Notes: generated by a model from the letters alone, not told the origin. A stretch of DNA of 64,000 bases from Curtobacterium sp. VKM Ac-1376 (GCF_015351025.1 NZ_JADKRV010000001.1:124001-188000), one strand, 5' to 3'. Positions 8,463-18,748 are shown, counted from the stretch's first letter. A program made the numbers and translations.

Positions 8463-9170
8463 TCAGCGCACCGGGTCGATCGCGACGATGAGCACCCCGG
8501 CCCACTGCGCGCCGAAGGCCACGACCGTCAGAGCGTGGAAGACCTCGTGGAACCCGAACTGCGTCGGGACGGGGTTCGGCCGCTTGAAGCCGTACACGAG
8601 TGCGCCGATGACGTAGGCGACGCCTCCCGACAGGATGAGCACCGTCATCGGTACGCTCGCGGCGAAGAACTGCGGCAGCAGCCCGAGGGCGGCGCAGCCG
8701 AGCACCAGGTAGATCGGCACGTACGACCACCGCGGCGCGTTGATCCAGAGCACGCGGAACGCGATGCCGAGCGCCGCACCGGACCACATCACCCAGAGCA
8801 CCACGACCATGAGCGAGTGCGGCAGGGCGCAGATCGCGACGGGCGTGTAGGTACCGGCGATGAGCAGCAGGATGTTCGTGTGGTCGATGCGCTTCAGTAC
8901 GGCCTTGACCCTCGGGCCCCAGGGGAACCGGTGGTAGGTCGCGGAGACACCGAACATCGCGAGCGACGTCGCCATGAACACGGCGCTGCCGACCTTCGCC
9001 GCGGTGCTGTCGGCGAGGCCGATGAGGACGACCCCCATGGCGATCGCGAACGGGAAGGCACCGAGGTGGATCCAACCCCGCCATGCCGGTCGCGGTTCAG
9101 CGGCGGTCGACGCGCCCTCCTCCGTGAACGGGACGTGGGGGAGGGTGCCGGTCTCGTGCTCGTCCTGCAT
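8463..9170 (-). CDS. PAQR family hemolysin III / TrhA-type membrane protein
   Basis: 235 residues with seven predicted membrane helices. PAQR hallmarks are visible: SATYHRFPW after helix 2, RIDHTNILLLIAGTYTP, and FGFHEVFHALTVVA at the C-terminus, supplying the conserved His, Asp and His metal-site residues. Bacterial relatives (YqfA/TrhA) are implicated in membrane fluidity homeostasis. The gene diverges from the prenyl transferase gene, as Rv1085c does from Rv1086 in M. tuberculosis. Confidence 0.9.
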   Translation of the reverse strand: MQDEHETGTLPHVPFTEEGASTAAEPRPAWRGWIHLGAFPFAIAMGVVLIGLADSTAAKVGSAVFMATSLAMFGVSATYHRFPWGPRVKAVLKRIDHTNILLLIAGTYTPVAICALPHSLMVVVLWVMWSGAALGIAFRVLWINAPRWSYVPIYLVLGCAALGLLPQFFAASVPMTVLILSGGVAYVIGALVYGFKRPNPVPTQFGFHEVFHALTVVAFGAQWAGVLIVAIDPVR

Positions 9171-9265
9171 GCTCCGACACTATGGCCTCTGCCCGGACGG
9201 AAGCCACGTGTCCGCGGAGCGGGGCGATCGGCTCCCTCGTGTCCGGGGTGCACTACGCTCGGTGC

Positions 9266-10051
9266 GTGACCGGCACGGCGGGATGGACAGGGCGAGGGAT
9301 CCTCTACCGCGCCTACCAGCGCCGTATCCGCCGCCAGATCGAGGGCGCTGCGAAGCCCAAGCACGTCGCCATGATCGTGGACGGCAACCGTCGCTGGGCG
9401 AAGCAGCTCGGCCTCGAGTCCGCCGCACACGGCCATCGCGCGGGCGCCGCGAAGATCCCCGAGTTCCTGACCTGGTGCGACGACCTCGGCATCGAGGTCG
9501 TGACGCTGTACCTGCTCTCCGCCGACAACCTGACCGGCCGAGCCGGCGAGGAACTCTCGGAGCTCGTCGGCATCATCGCCGACCTCGCCGGGGTCCTCGC
9601 CGACAAGCGGGACTGGCGCGTGCAGCACGTCGGGTCGAACGAGGGGCTGCCCGAGAACCTCGTCACCGCGCTCGAGCGCGCGGAGGAGCGGACCGCCGGC
9701 CGGACCGGCCTCCACATCAACCTGGCCGTGGGCTACGGCGGCCGACGCGAGATCGCGGACGCCATGCGGAGCATCGTCCAGGCGCACGGTGCGGGTGGCG
9801 GCACCATCGACACCCTGGCCGAGGTCCTGACGCCGGAGCTCATCGGCGACCACCTGTACACGCAGGGCCAGCCCGACCCCGACCTGGTGATCCGGACCTC
9901 GGGCGAGCAGCGCCTGTCCGACTTCATGCTGTGGCAGAGCGCGCACAGTGAGTTCTACTTCGTCGAGGCGTTCTACCCGGACCTGCGCGAGGTGGACTTC
10001 CTCCGGGCGGTCCGTGACTTCGGGCTGCGCTCCCGCCGGTTCGGCGGCTGA
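9266..10051 (+). CDS. cis-prenyl transferase (UppS / Z-farnesyl diphosphate synthase family)
   Basis: 261 residues. The start of the fold, HVAMIVDGNRRWAK, has the catalytic Asp of the family, followed by GHRAGA; C-terminal motifs are PDPDLVIRTSGEQRLSDFMLWQ and SEFYFVEAFYPD. The gene position beside hemolysin III matches the Rv1085c/Rv1086 pair, and Rv1086 makes (2Z,6E)-farnesyl diphosphate, so this may be the short-chain paralog rather than the undecaprenyl enzyme. The sequence alone cannot fix chain length. GTG 9266 is chosen because an upstream ATG at 9182 would run into the divergent gene's control region. Confidence 0.9.
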   Translation: MTGTAGWTGRGILYRAYQRRIRRQIEGAAKPKHVAMIVDGNRRWAKQLGLESAAHGHRAGAAKIPEFLTWCDDLGIEVVTLYLLSADNLTGRAGEELSELVGIIADLAGVLADKRDWRVQHVGSNEGLPENLVTALERAEERTAGRTGLHINLAVGYGGRREIADAMRSIVQAHGAGGGTIDTLAEVLTPELIGDHLYTQGQPDPDLVIRTSGEQRLSDFMLWQSAHSEFYFVEAFYPDLREVDFLRAVRDFGLRSRRFGG

Positions 10052-10161
10052 CGCCGGCACCCCCCCGGCTCGACCCCGAGCAGCCAGGTCGCGCACGGGT
10101 TCGTCGGCGAAGCCGCGTCCCAGTAGGCTCTCAGGGTTCGACCCTGTGAAAGGTGCCCCCT

Positions 10162-11271
10162 GTGAACATCGACGAGTACGCCGCCGGCTTCTCCGAAGAC
10201 CCCGGTTACCTCGACCACGCTGCGTTCGGCCCCGTGCAGACCGCCGTGCTCGAGGAGCAGCGTGTGCTCGGTACGATCCAGGAGCACATGCGCTTCGGAT
10301 CGATGGAGACCCTCGACGAGCAGGACGCGCGCGTCCGCAGCGTCGCCGCACGGCTGGTCGGTCGCCGTGAGGACCAGGTCGTCTCGCAGGCCGCGACGAC
10401 GCCGGGGCTGCTGCACACCGCCTTCGGGCTGACCGGCGGCGTGCTGGTCTCCGCCGACGAGTACCCGTCGCTGCCGCTCGCGTTGGCCAGCGCCGCCTCG
10501 GCCACCGGCGGCCGGGTGCAGCCCGTCGTCATCGAGTCCGGCGCGGGATGGGTGACACCGGAGCTCGTCCGTGAGCGCCTGACCGACGAGGTGACCGCGG
10601 TCGCGGTGTCCCTGGTCGACTGGCGCACCGGGTACTCGACCGACCTGGCCGCCATCCGCGAGGTCATCGGCGACCGCCTGCTCATCGTCGACGCGATCCA
10701 GGGCTTCGGTGTCGTCGACGCCCCCTACGAGACCGCCGACGTCGTCGCCACGGGCGGACAGAAGTGGCTGCACGCGGGCTGGGGCACCGGGTTCGCCGCG
10801 TTCAGCGACCGCGCCCTGAACCGGCTCCGTCCGGCACTCTCCGGCCCGCACGGCACCAGCGGCTGGCCCGTCGAGGTGCCGGCGGTCCGCCCCGGCGCCG
10901 CCGGCTTCCAGATGAGCCGCATCGACCCCGTCGCCCAGGCTCGGCTGGCCGTGTCGCTCGAACGCTTGACCGCGGTCGGAGTCGCCACGGTGGCGGAGCG
11001 CGTGTCCGAGCGGGTCGAGCGCGTCTTCGCGATCGCCGACGAGTTCGGGCTCGAGGTCGAGTCGAGCCGCGACCCGCGCGAGCGCGCCGGCATCGTCGTG
11101 CTCCGACCGATGCAGGGGCGCCTGACGGCGCTGTCGGCGGCGCTGCACAACCACGGTGTCACGGTGACGACCCGGCTCGGGGTCGCCCGTGTGTCCGTCT
11201 TCGCGTCGACCACCGACGAGACGCTCGACATGTTCCGCGACGCCTGCGTCTCGTACGCCACCATGCAGTAG
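10162..11271 (+). CDS. class V aminotransferase-like PLP enzyme
   Basis: 369 residues of the aspartate aminotransferase fold type I, class V group (cysteine desulfurase/kynureninase-like). [11 protein letters not shown]-type N-terminus ([13 protein letters not shown]), the D-x-x-Q PLP contact [11 protein letters not shown], and the Schiff-base lysine in [15 protein letters not shown] (near residue 205) are visible. Substrate is not predictable. Two GTG starts compete; 10162 has AAAGG at good spacing, while 10153 is less well placed. Confidence 0.85.
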   Translation: MNIDEYAAGFSEDPGYLDHAAFGPVQTAVLEEQRVLGTIQEHMRFGSMETLDEQDARVRSVAARLVGRREDQVVSQAATTPGLLHTAFGLTGGVLVSADEYPSLPLALASAASATGGRVQPVVIESGAGWVTPELVRERLTDEVTAVAVSLVDWRTGYSTDLAAIREVIGDRLLIVDAIQGFGVVDAPYETADVVATGGQKWLHAGWGTGFAAFSDRALNRLRPALSGPHGTSGWPVEVPAVRPGAAGFQMSRIDPVAQARLAVSLERLTAVGVATVAERVSERVERVFAIADEFGLEVESSRDPRERAGIVVLRPMQGRLTALSAALHNHGVTVTTRLGVARVSVFASTTDETLDMFRDACVSYATMQ

Positions 11272-11285
11272 CAGCGCCGGCGACC

Positions 11286-11323
11286 GGACGGGAGGCGCGG
11301 TGCCGGGCCGCCACGGGCCTCCG
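11286..11323. terminator. palindromic repeat/terminator
   Basis: GGACGGGAGGCGCGGTGCC, loop, then GCCACGGGCCTCCGGG: an asymmetric copy of the dispersed palindrome, 15 bases after the aminotransferase stop. Confidence 0.6.
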
Positions 11324-11642
11324 GGCGCACACCTGGTCGCGCCGCGAGCGGTCACGACACCCCGCTCACGTCCGCCGAGTGGTCACCACCTGTCGGTCGG
11401 CGCGACCGCAGCCGACAGTTCGTGACCGGCCGACGGCACGGCACGCGCCGCGCTCTCGTTGTTCACGCGACCGTAACTCCGGAAACCGCGTGTCGCTGGC
11501 GGCCTGTCGGAGGCCGGACGTACGTTGTCCCCATCGGGCAACGCGCCCGGTCGAAGCGGCCACAGTCGGTGCTTCGGGACCCGCTCCGTGGCCGCGTTCG
11601 AGGACAGGACCGGGCCGGTCGCGGCCCGGGGATGGAGTGGTC
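11324..11642 (+). promoter_or_regulatory. phoH leader/intergenic region with hairpin
   Basis: No gene is supported in these 319 bases. A strong hairpin with arms GCGGCCAC and GTGGCCGC (about 11556-11597) lies shortly before phoH and could be a leader structure or a terminator. No known riboswitch was recognised. Confidence 0.35.
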
Positions 11643-12998
11643 GTGACCTCTCAGAACGTCTCTCGCGGAACCCAGCACCAGCACACCGCGGACTCGTCCA
11701 CGTCGGTCGCCCAGCGCACGTACGTGCTCGACACATCGGTGCTCCTCAGCGATCCGCGGGCCTTGTTCCGCTTCGCTGAGCACGCCGTGGTCCTGCCCGT
11801 GGTCGTCGTCAGCGAACTCGAGTCCAAGCGCAACGATCCGGAGATCGGGTACTTCGCGCGACAGGCGCTCCGGTTGCTCGACGAGATGCGCATCGAGCAC
11901 GAGCGACTCGACTTCCCGATCCCGATCGGGGACGGCGGCTCGTTCCGCGTCGAGCTGAACCACTCCAACCAGTCCGTCCTGCCGTCGGGCCTGCAGCTCG
12001 GCGACAACGACTCCCGCATCCTCGCCGTCGCGTCGAACCTGCAGAACGACGGGCTCGACGTCGTCGTCGTGTCGAAGGACCTGCCACTGCGCGTGAAGGC
12101 GTCATCGATCGGCATGGCAGCTCAGGAGTACCGCGCCGAGCTGGCGGTCGACTCCGGCTACACGGGCATCGCCGACCTGCAGGTCTCCGGCGAACAGATG
12201 GCCGACCTGTACGAGAAGGAAGAGATCAGGTCCGTCCAGCTCGACGGCGTCCCGGTGAACACCGGCGTCGTCATCCACTCCGAGCGCGGCTCGGCACTCG
12301 GCCGGGTGCACGTCCCCGGCGCCGTCGCCCTGGTGCGCGGCGACCGCGAGGTGTTCGGCCTCCGAGGCCGCTCGGCCGAGCAGCGGCTCGCGATCGACGC
12401 CTTGCTCGACCCCGAGATCGGCATCGTCTCGCTCGGCGGCAGCGCGGGGACCGGCAAGTCGGCGCTCGCCCTCTGCGCCGGGCTCGAAGCGGTGCTCGAG
12501 CGGCAGCAGCACAAGAAGATCATGGTGTTCCGGCCGCTGTACGCCGTCGGCGGGCAGGACCTCGGCTTCCTGCCGGGTGACGCCGGCGAGAAGATGAACC
12601 CCTGGGCGCAGGCGGTCTACGACACCCTCGGTTCGGTGGTGTCCGACAACGTGCTCGACGAGGTCGTCGAACGCGGACTGATCGAGGTGCTGCCGCTCAC
12701 CCACATCCGCGGACGCTCACTGCACGACGCCTTCGTGATCGTCGACGAGGCCCAGTCGCTCGAGCGGAACGTGCTGCTCACGATGCTCTCCCGGATCGGG
12801 CAGAACTCGCGGGTCGTGCTCACCCACGACGTCGCCCAGCGCGACAACCTGCGGGTCGGCCGGCACGACGGCATCGCGTCGGTCATCGAGCGGCTGAAGG
12901 GCCACCCGCTGTTCGCACACGTCACGCTGACGCGTTCCGAGCGCTCCGCGATCGCCGCGTTGGTGACGGACCTGCTGGACTCGCCCGACCTGGTGTAG
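11643..12998 (+). CDS. phoH2: PIN-PhoH RNase/RNA helicase-type protein (PhoH2)
   Basis: 451 residues in two parts. An N-terminal PIN-like nuclease domain (about 25-165) has [14 protein letters not shown] with the first acidic residue (about D30), SELESKRND and a late [12 protein letters not shown]-terminal PhoH ATPase domain (about 235-450) has Walker [12 protein letters not shown] (near 264-274), Walker B VIVDEAQS (near 368) and [15 protein letters not shown]. tuberculosis PhoH2 has this PIN-PhoH arrangement and shows RNA unwinding and cleavage. GTG 11643 follows GGAG; another in-frame GTG lies two codons upstream. Confidence 0.93.
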   Translation: MTSQNVSRGTQHQHTADSSTSVAQRTYVLDTSVLLSDPRALFRFAEHAVVLPVVVVSELESKRNDPEIGYFARQALRLLDEMRIEHERLDFPIPIGDGGSFRVELNHSNQSVLPSGLQLGDNDSRILAVASNLQNDGLDVVVVSKDLPLRVKASSIGMAAQEYRAELAVDSGYTGIADLQVSGEQMADLYEKEEIRSVQLDGVPVNTGVVIHSERGSALGRVHVPGAVALVRGDREVFGLRGRSAEQRLAIDALLDPEIGIVSLGGSAGTGKSALALCAGLEAVLERQQHKKIMVFRPLYAVGGQDLGFLPGDAGEKMNPWAQAVYDTLGSVVSDNVLDEVVERGLIEVLPLTHIRGRSLHDAFVIVDEAQSLERNVLLTMLSRIGQNSRVVLTHDVAQRDNLRVGRHDGIASVIERLKGHPLFAHVTLTRSERSAIAALVTDLLDSPDLV

Positions 12999-13027
12999 CC
13001 CACCGCGAGACTCGCGACCGGCGGCGT

Positions 13028-13075
13028 GACGGCCAGGAGGCGCGGTGCCAGCTGGCACCGCGCCTCCCGTCCGTC
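13028..13075. terminator. palindromic repeat/terminator
   Basis: GACGGccAGGAGGCGCGG, a central TGCCAGCTGGCA, and CCGCGCCTCCCGTCCGTC. It is a long hairpin of the dispersed family between phoH and the convergent flavoprotein pseudogene. Confidence 0.8.
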
Positions 13076-13125
13076 ATGTGTCACGGGATCGCGTGCAGTC
13101 ACGCAGCCAGCTTCCGGTGCAGGCG

Positions 13126-14362
13126 TCACGAGGTGCGGGTCGCACCGATCGCCCAGACGCGGGGCGGTTCTGCACCGTTGACCGCGTGGTCACCGATGAT
13201 CCGCGCCTTGAACACCCACGGGTTGTGGCTGCCGGCGGTGCGAGCGTTCCGCCAGTGCCGGTCGAGGTTCTTCGTCGTGCTCACCCCGGACGCCGCGAGC
13301 GCGTCGAACAGGTGCGAGGTCGCCGTCGTCGCCAGGGTGGTCAGCGCCACCTGCGCCTGTGCGGTCGCGAGTTCGGCGCGGTCGTTGCGGCGCTCGTCTT
13401 CGGCTGTGTCGAGCGCGGCTCCCTCGTACGCACCCTGCAGGGCTGCGGCGGCCCGGTCGACGATGGCGGTGGCGGCGAACCCGGCCGCCGACACCTCACC
13501 AACGACCTGGAGGATCTGCGGGTCGGACGCGAACGTGTCGGCGTTGCCGTGCGAGAAGACGCGGGTGCGGTTGCGGACCTCGCGCGCGATCTCCCGTTCG
13601 GCTGCGAGGACGGACCCGGCGAGGACGCTCAACAGCACGCCCTGGTAGAACGCCGTCTGGTACTTGAACCGCTCGTCGAAGGGGATCACCGCGTCGGCCT
13701 GCACGACGGCATCGTCGAAGGTGCTGGTGCCGGAGCCGGTGGTGCGCTGCCCGAACCCGTCCCAGTCGTCGGTGTGGGTGACCCCGGGCTGGTGCGCGTC
13801 GACGATCGCGATGACCCGCTCGCCGGTGTCCGTCCGCTCGGCGTAGGTGTCGATCCAGTCGGCGAAGATGCTGCCGGTCGAGTAGTACTTCTGTCCGGTG
13901 ATCCGGAACGTCCCGTCCTGCTGCGGGGTCACCTTCGTGATCACGTCGCCGACCTGCACCGACCCGACCTCGGTCCACGAGTTGCCGGCGATCTCACCGC
14001 GGCCGAAGCGGTCCAACCACCCCTCGCGTTCCCCGGTCCGTGCGACCAGCCGATCCTCCACCAACGCGAAGTGGCCGCGGAGCGCCCTGGGGGATGTTGC
14101 TGTCAGCGGCGGCGAGTTCGGTCAGCAGACGGAACAGCTGGGGCAGGGTCGCCCCTGCTCCGCCGTGGGCGACGGGGACGCGGACGGCGCCGAATCCTGC
14201 CGCGGCGAGTTCGCGGATCTCCTCGAACGGGAGGCGGTGGTCGCGTTCGCGCTCAGAGGCGCCGGCAGCGATGCGGTCGAAGATCGGACGGACGCGGGCG
14301 AGGAGCTCGTCGTCGGCGCCTTCGTCGATCGTGCTGTCGGCGGTCCGGTTGCTGATGGTCAC
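13126..14362 (-). pseudogene. acyl-CoA dehydrogenase-like flavoprotein (SfnB/DszC type), frameshifted
   Basis: The gene reads as one 412-residue protein if one base is removed. The N-terminal part (GTG 14362, preceded by AAGGAG) runs to AAADSNIPQ and the remainder starts at VEDRLVARTGEREGWLDRF in another frame. The extra base is in the GGG at 14085-14087 (reverse strand); without it the protein reads IPQALRGHFALVEDRL. Family features include KYYSTGSIFADWIDTYAE, the flavin-proximal FGQRTTGSGTSTF, and a C-terminal helical bundle ending ARTAGSHNPWVFKARIIGDH. Relatives are FMN-dependent monooxygenases in organosulfur or dibenzothiophene oxidation. It may be a real mutation or a sequencing error in a G run. 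Confidence 0.8.
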
Positions 14363-14895
14363 GAGGACTCCTTCGGGGTCTGGGCTGCTACCTGTCGCGT
14401 TGTGTGGCGTCGTCTGGTGTCGATTCGTCTGCTGTGGGCGCGGCGCGAGGGCAGCCGGCCGCGGCGGTCGCTCGGCTGTCTCGACCCGCGGGGGCGCCCG
14501 CGGGCCGGTGCCGTGCGAGCCGTCCGGCCGGCAGCCCTGCTCAGCAGTGCGGCTCCGGACCGCCCGACCAGATGTGCGCCATGGTGAGACTGTGACATCG
14601 GCGAACGCCCGCGAGAAGGGTTGTGTCGATGTGTGTCGGAGGGTGACTTCCGATGACCCGTGACCGCGCTGCGACCCCGTGGGCGTTCGCAGCAGCCGTT
14701 TCGCGTTGCTGCGCGTGAGCGATGGCCGCGGAGCCGGTCGGACGAAGACGGGCATGCTCCTCCGAGAAACCCGCGTAGGCCACGCTCACAGGTGCGCGCA
14801 TCATCGAGGGAGCGCGCACCCGCCAGAGGACTGGCCACTGCCTGGCTTGGTGTGGGCGAAAGCCGTGGTCTCGGCGCCGTTCACTCCGGTGACGT
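14363..14895. other. intergenic stretch, no supported gene
   Basis: Between the flavoprotein gene and the PRC-barrel gene. Open frames here have Arg/Pro/Ser-rich shadow composition and no family resemblance. A promoter for the flavoprotein gene is expected, but no clear -35/-10 pair or riboswitch was recognised. Confidence 0.4.
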
Positions 14896-15321
14896 TCAGG
14901 CCGGCGGGGTCGTCCCTGCGCCCTCGGTGTCGTCTGCGCCCGCAAGACCTGTCCCGGCCTGGTCGAGGTTCTCGTGTGGGTCGCCCATGTCGCCGGTCGC
15001 AGCGCCGGTGCGGGACAGCCCGAAGTGTTTGCGGACGGCGTTCGCCTCGGCGGGGGACAAGGTGCTTCCGGCTGCGAGGGACGGCGCGCCCTTGATCGCG
15101 TCCTTCGTGTACCCGAGGTGCACGTCCGTGCCGTCGAACGTGGCGTCGTCGGCGGGGACGAGCGCCCGGTGACGCCCGAGCAGTCCGGTTGCGACACAGA
15201 CGTAGGCCGCACTGCCGTCCTCGTCGAAGGGGAACACCTGCACGACCTTGCCGACTGACACGCCGTTGCGATCCCGGACAGTCGCACTCTCGACCTGGTG
15301 GATGACGCCCTTGGTGATCAT
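14896..15321 (-). CDS. PRC-barrel-like stress protein
   Basis: 141 residues. The N-terminal 75 residues (IHQVESATVRDRNGVSVGKV, DGSAAYVCVATGLLGRHRAL) form a PRC-barrel/DUF2171-like beta domain with D-R-x-G-x-x-V-G-K; a short helical segment follows (LSPAEANAVRKHFGLS) and the tail is disordered and acidic. Such proteins are common in Microbacteriaceae without a known role. The ATG at 15321 is the best start, but its ribosome site is weak. It follows the CPBP protease gene on the same strand after 125 bases. Confidence 0.72.
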   Translation of the reverse strand: MITKGVIHQVESATVRDRNGVSVGKVVQVFPFDEDGSAAYVCVATGLLGRHRALVPADDATFDGTDVHLGYTKDAIKGAPSLAAGSTLSPAEANAVRKHFGLSRTGAATGDMGDPHENLDQAGTGLAGADDTEGAGTTPPA

Positions 15322-15446
15322 GAACGTAGTCAACGCCCTCGAGTTTGACGCTTCGCAGACGCCGTCCTCCAGGCCGGCGGTCAGGACCCGATCCTCGGGG
15401 TCCGAGGCTGCGATGGTCCGGTCAGTTCCCTTGGGCATTCGGCCGG

Positions 15447-16433
15447 CTACTGGGACAGCTCGGTGTTGCGGACCTCGGAGCTGCCCAGTTGCGACCCGTG
15501 TCGCTGGCGAAGTCGAGTTGCCCGCAACACGCACGCCACGATCAAGAGCGCCATGACGATCCATCCGGTGATGGCGAGTGGCCCGACAAGGCGTTGGTCG
15601 AATGGGGGGAAGAGCACGGACTGGTACGAGGCGAAGGTGTTGAGTGCCGCATGGGCGAGCACGCAGGGCAGAAGCGATCCACTCGCAAGCCGGAGCCAGC
15701 CGATCAGCACGCCCGCGCCGACACAGCCGATCATCATCATGATGATCCCAAGCGGATTGCGTTGCTCGTAGTTCAGGCCGAGCAGGATCGCGGGAGCGTG
15801 CCAGAGACCCCAGATCGCGCCGCTGACGCTCAGCGCCCATCCGGTGCCGAGTGGCAGCAGTTTCGGGAGGAGCCAGCCGCGCCAACCGACTTCTTCGCCG
15901 GTCGCAGCGATCGCGGTGATGGCAATCCCGATCGGGAGGTTCAGCAGTTGCAGCAGCGCCAGGAGCGCCATCGGCATCGGCGGTTGCTCGCCCGTGACTC
16001 GAACGATGAGTTCTTTCGCCACGGAGTGTTCGGGGTCGAGCTGCACCCACCCGAACAGCATCCCGAGGCCCCAGTTGCCGGAGATCAGCACAGCAGCTCC
16101 GGCGATGCCGGCGAGAGCGAAGTGCCAGCCTTGACGCGTGAAGAATCTCGTCAGGCCGAGCGCAACCAGGATCGCCTTCCCGCGGCGACGTTCGAGCGTG
16201 ACCGTGACCAGCAACGCGGCCAGGCCTGGTGTGAACATCATCGCCACGGTTGCGATGTACGCACCGGGGTTCTCAGCTGGGTCTGAGAGGTCCGCATTCA
16301 CCTGGATGGCTGGCCAGAGCAGCGCCCACGCCGCACCGTACGCCATCAGGACGAACATGCCAACCGCGCTCCAGCGGACACCCCGCGGGCTTCCCAACAT
16401 GTTCTCCCCCGTTCGCTTGAGTGCGCCGCGCAT
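15447..16433 (-). CDS. CPBP family intramembrane metalloprotease
   Basis: 328 residues and about eight membrane helices. The CPBP (Rce1/Abi) motifs are visible: ATGEEVGWRGWLLP (E-E-x-x-x-R), WGLWHAPAIL (H) and a late LAHAALNTFAS (H-x-x-x-N). Rce1-like glutamate proteases act on prenylated or other membrane-bound peptides; in bacteria many lie near bacteriocin or immunity genes, though here no such partner is obvious. The start is ambiguous: GTG 16436 has AAGGGAG at 9 bases, ATG 16433 follows directly, and ATG 16400 has GGGGGAG only 3 bases away. Confidence 0.85.
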   Translation of the reverse strand: MRGALKRTGENMLGSPRGVRWSAVGMFVLMAYGAAWALLWPAIQVNADLSDPAENPGAYIATVAMMFTPGLAALLVTVTLERRRGKAILVALGLTRFFTRQGWHFALAGIAGAAVLISGNWGLGMLFGWVQLDPEHSVAKELIVRVTGEQPPMPMALLALLQLLNLPIGIAITAIAATGEEVGWRGWLLPKLLPLGTGWALSVSGAIWGLWHAPAILLGLNYEQRNPLGIIMMMIGCVGAGVLIGWLRLASGSLLPCVLAHAALNTFASYQSVLFPPFDQRLVGPLAITGWIVMALLIVACVLRATRLRQRHGSQLGSSEVRNTELSQ

Positions 16434-16629
16434 CACTGCAATCGGCTCCCTTGCCTCGGCGGAGGAGCCTGAGCGCCTGCGGATCAACTTACTGAAGCAA
16501 TCACCTGGAAGACAACATATCAAGCATCGGACGCCCCTGGGGATGGTGCGAGACGCGGTGTCGTGATCCGTCCTCTGGCGTCAACGGTGGGGTCGAGGGT
16601 CGTGCACGCGGAGGACGCACATGACCGGG

Positions 16630-16655
16630 GGCTCTCCTTCATTCGGAAGAGAGCC
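16630..16655. terminator. hairpin, copy of the mesD terminator
   Basis: GGCTCTC, loop CTTCATTCGGAA, GAGAGCC: a 7-bp perfect stem. A related sequence lies after the full mesD gene at 22386-22416 (CTCTCCTCCTTTCGGAAGGG). Confidence 0.6.
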
Positions 16656-16675
16656 GCCGTGGTGTACCGCGGTGA

Positions 16676-16750
16676 TCAGTGGGCCGACGGGAGCGCCGTG
16701 TCGACGAGTTCAGCTCGCACGGTGTCTGCTTCCGCGGATGGCGCGGGTGC
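16676..16750 (-). pseudogene. 3'-end remnant of mesD
   Basis: Reverse-strand translation gives APSAEADTVRAELVDTALP followed by SAH and a stop, closely matching the last 25 residues of the full methionine synthase (LSAGADIVRAELVGTAVP, SAH). Only this tail and its downstream flank remain; similarity ends where the upstream coding part should begin. It is the outermost of three mesD 3' ends in the region. Confidence 0.85.
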
Positions 16751-16862
16751 ACCTGGCATTGCACCGATGCCCTCGAAGCCCCACTGTTGTGTGAAATACA
16801 CGCTTCGGCGCTGCTTCGGGTAGGGTCAGCGTTCGGGCCGGGGTGGGCCTGAGGGGGACGTC

Positions 16863-18748
16863 ATGGGGAAGATCGAGTTCGACGCGGCGGCGGCAGACGC
16901 CGTCGTCAGAGCGGCCACGTCGGGGAAGGACGAGCTCCGCGCTCAGTCGGGGGCTCGTCGGTCCGCCGTCGAGGAAGCAGCGGCTGACTTTTCCGGAGCC
17001 TACGCGGACCGGTTTACCGAGTCCGCCTCGACTGAGTCGACCGACCGGGGCAAGTTGGCGTCCGTCCTGGATGACCTCGTCGGTCAGGTGCGCGACGCCA
17101 AGTCCTCCGCGCAGGCTGAGGAGGAACGGCTGAACGCACTCGATGCTTGGAACGAAGCCGAACGCGAACGCCAGCACGCCGCAGCGACCTCCCTGCTCGC
17201 CACCACCACTCTGCCCCCAGTCGCGATCCGTGCGCCGAAACCGTCGGAGGTTGCGGTCCGACCACCGTCGATCCATGCGGCGTTCGCGCCTCGGGAACGC
17301 AGGCGGTCCGGAGGTGGTACGGGACACGGTCGAAGCTCGGCGGACCCGGCACGACTGCGCGACTTCAGTATCGTCAGCCGGGCGAACGACGCGGCTGCCG
17401 AGTCAAAGGCCTCAACGCTCGCCAGTGCATGGACTGCGTTCACCGCTTCGTGTTCCTGGGTGCTGATCGAGGGGTGCACCTTCGTGACTGGGTTCGATCG
17501 CTTCCTCGAGGAGAACAGAGCCGATGCCGCATGGATCGACCGCATCGCGGACGCGTTCGAGCAAGCCGGGAGCAGCGGATCGCTGGCGAACGCCAGGATC
17601 GACAAGGCGACCGACGACGAGCTCGTCCGCGATGTTCAGCGGCTCTTCGCCGACGACTTGACCCCGACCCAGGTCGCGGCGATGTGGGCGGATCTCGGTC
17701 TGACGAGGGCGGACGCTGCGGACCTCGCACTCCTCCCGACCTCGGTGCTGACCGCTCTGGGGAATCTCGAAGGGGCGCCGTACTGGGCGCGCGGAGCTGC
17801 GACGTCGCTGTACTCGACCGCCGGATCGCCTCCGCGAAGAAGTTCCTGGACGACCTTGGCCGCCCGGACCGCATCTACAGCGCGGAGGCGCGCAAGAACG
17901 CCGAAGACCTTTCCGCACTCGAATCGATCAAGGCATCACTCAACCCCAACGGCCGCAAGGGCCAGCGAAGCCTCACGGTACTCAGCGCAGACCATCCGCC
18001 CCTGGCTGCGGTGTCCATCGGAGATCTCGACGAAGCCACGAACGTCACCTGGGCGGTGCCGGGGATGGGATCGAGCACGGGCAGCATGACCGATTGGGCG
18101 GATGCCGTTCAGAACGTCTACAGCGAGCAGGCAAAGGCCGCTCCCGCAGGACGCGGCACCACGAATGCCGTCGTCGCGTGGATGGGGTACGAAGCACCGC
18201 CCGTCCCGCCGGCGAGCACCGCCGTGTTCGGCAGCGACTACGCGAAGGCCGGCGGCGAGAAGCTGGCCGCGTCGATCAAGGGCCTCGACGCGACGAGAGC
18301 CGGTACCATGCCGGCGGTCAACGTCCTCGGACACTCCTACGGCACCACGACCGCGTCCTACGCGCTCACGACCGAGGGCGTGCACGTGGATTCGTTCACC
18401 ACCATCGCTTCGGCTGGGATCCCGGACAGCATCCACGAAGCAGACGAAATCCACGCCGATGCGGTGTACGCCGGACAAGCAGAAGTGGTGAAGCCGATCA
18501 TCGAACATTGGAGTGGCGACGAATGGGCGGCGGTCGGGCGTGACTTCAGCTCGGACCATCATCAGGATCCGACTGCTCCGGAGTTCGGCGCGACGAGCTT
18601 TGGCGCTGACGGGGCGCCCGGCCTCAAGCCCGTCCGCGACCACGGCGTGCACACCTGGTACGGCGGCGGTTACCTCGATGAAGACACGCAGTCGTTGCAG
18701 AACGTGGCGTATGCCACGACCGGCCAGCCCGAACGATTGACGAACTGA
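16863..18748 (+). pseudogene. DUF1023-type alpha/beta hydrolase, frameshifted
   Basis: Two overlapping frames make one protein of about 628 residues. The first frame (ATG 16863 after GAGGGGGAC) has a helical, WXG/LXG-like N-terminus (about 1-100), a Ser/Pro linker and a second helical region ending ARGAATSLY. Adding one base near 17812 continues into DRRIASAKKFLDDLGRPD and the hydrolase domain with nucleophile elbow VLGHSYGTTTASYAL, DFSSDHHQDPT and the terminal His region RDHGVHTWYGGGYLDEDTQS. DUF1023 hydrolases are actinobacterial proteins of unknown substrate. A dropped C in TA(C)CTCGAC explains the break. Confidence 0.8.

Larger units (their letters stand above)
16434..16862. other. intergenic region with duplicated mesD 3' flank
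   Basis: No intact gene. From about 16600 it resembles the sequence just downstream of the full mesD gene (22360-22434): hairpin, CGCCGT-G-GTGT, then the mesD tail annotated separately. The promoter of the next gene must also lie here. Confidence 0.6.

Noticed and set aside
8894-10351. 485-codon minus-strand frame
   Set aside because: Antisense of the prenyl transferase gene and the start of the aminotransferase gene.
14359-15287. possible gene upstream of the flavoprotein
   Set aside because: Several frames are open, but none has ribosome site, codon bias or motif.
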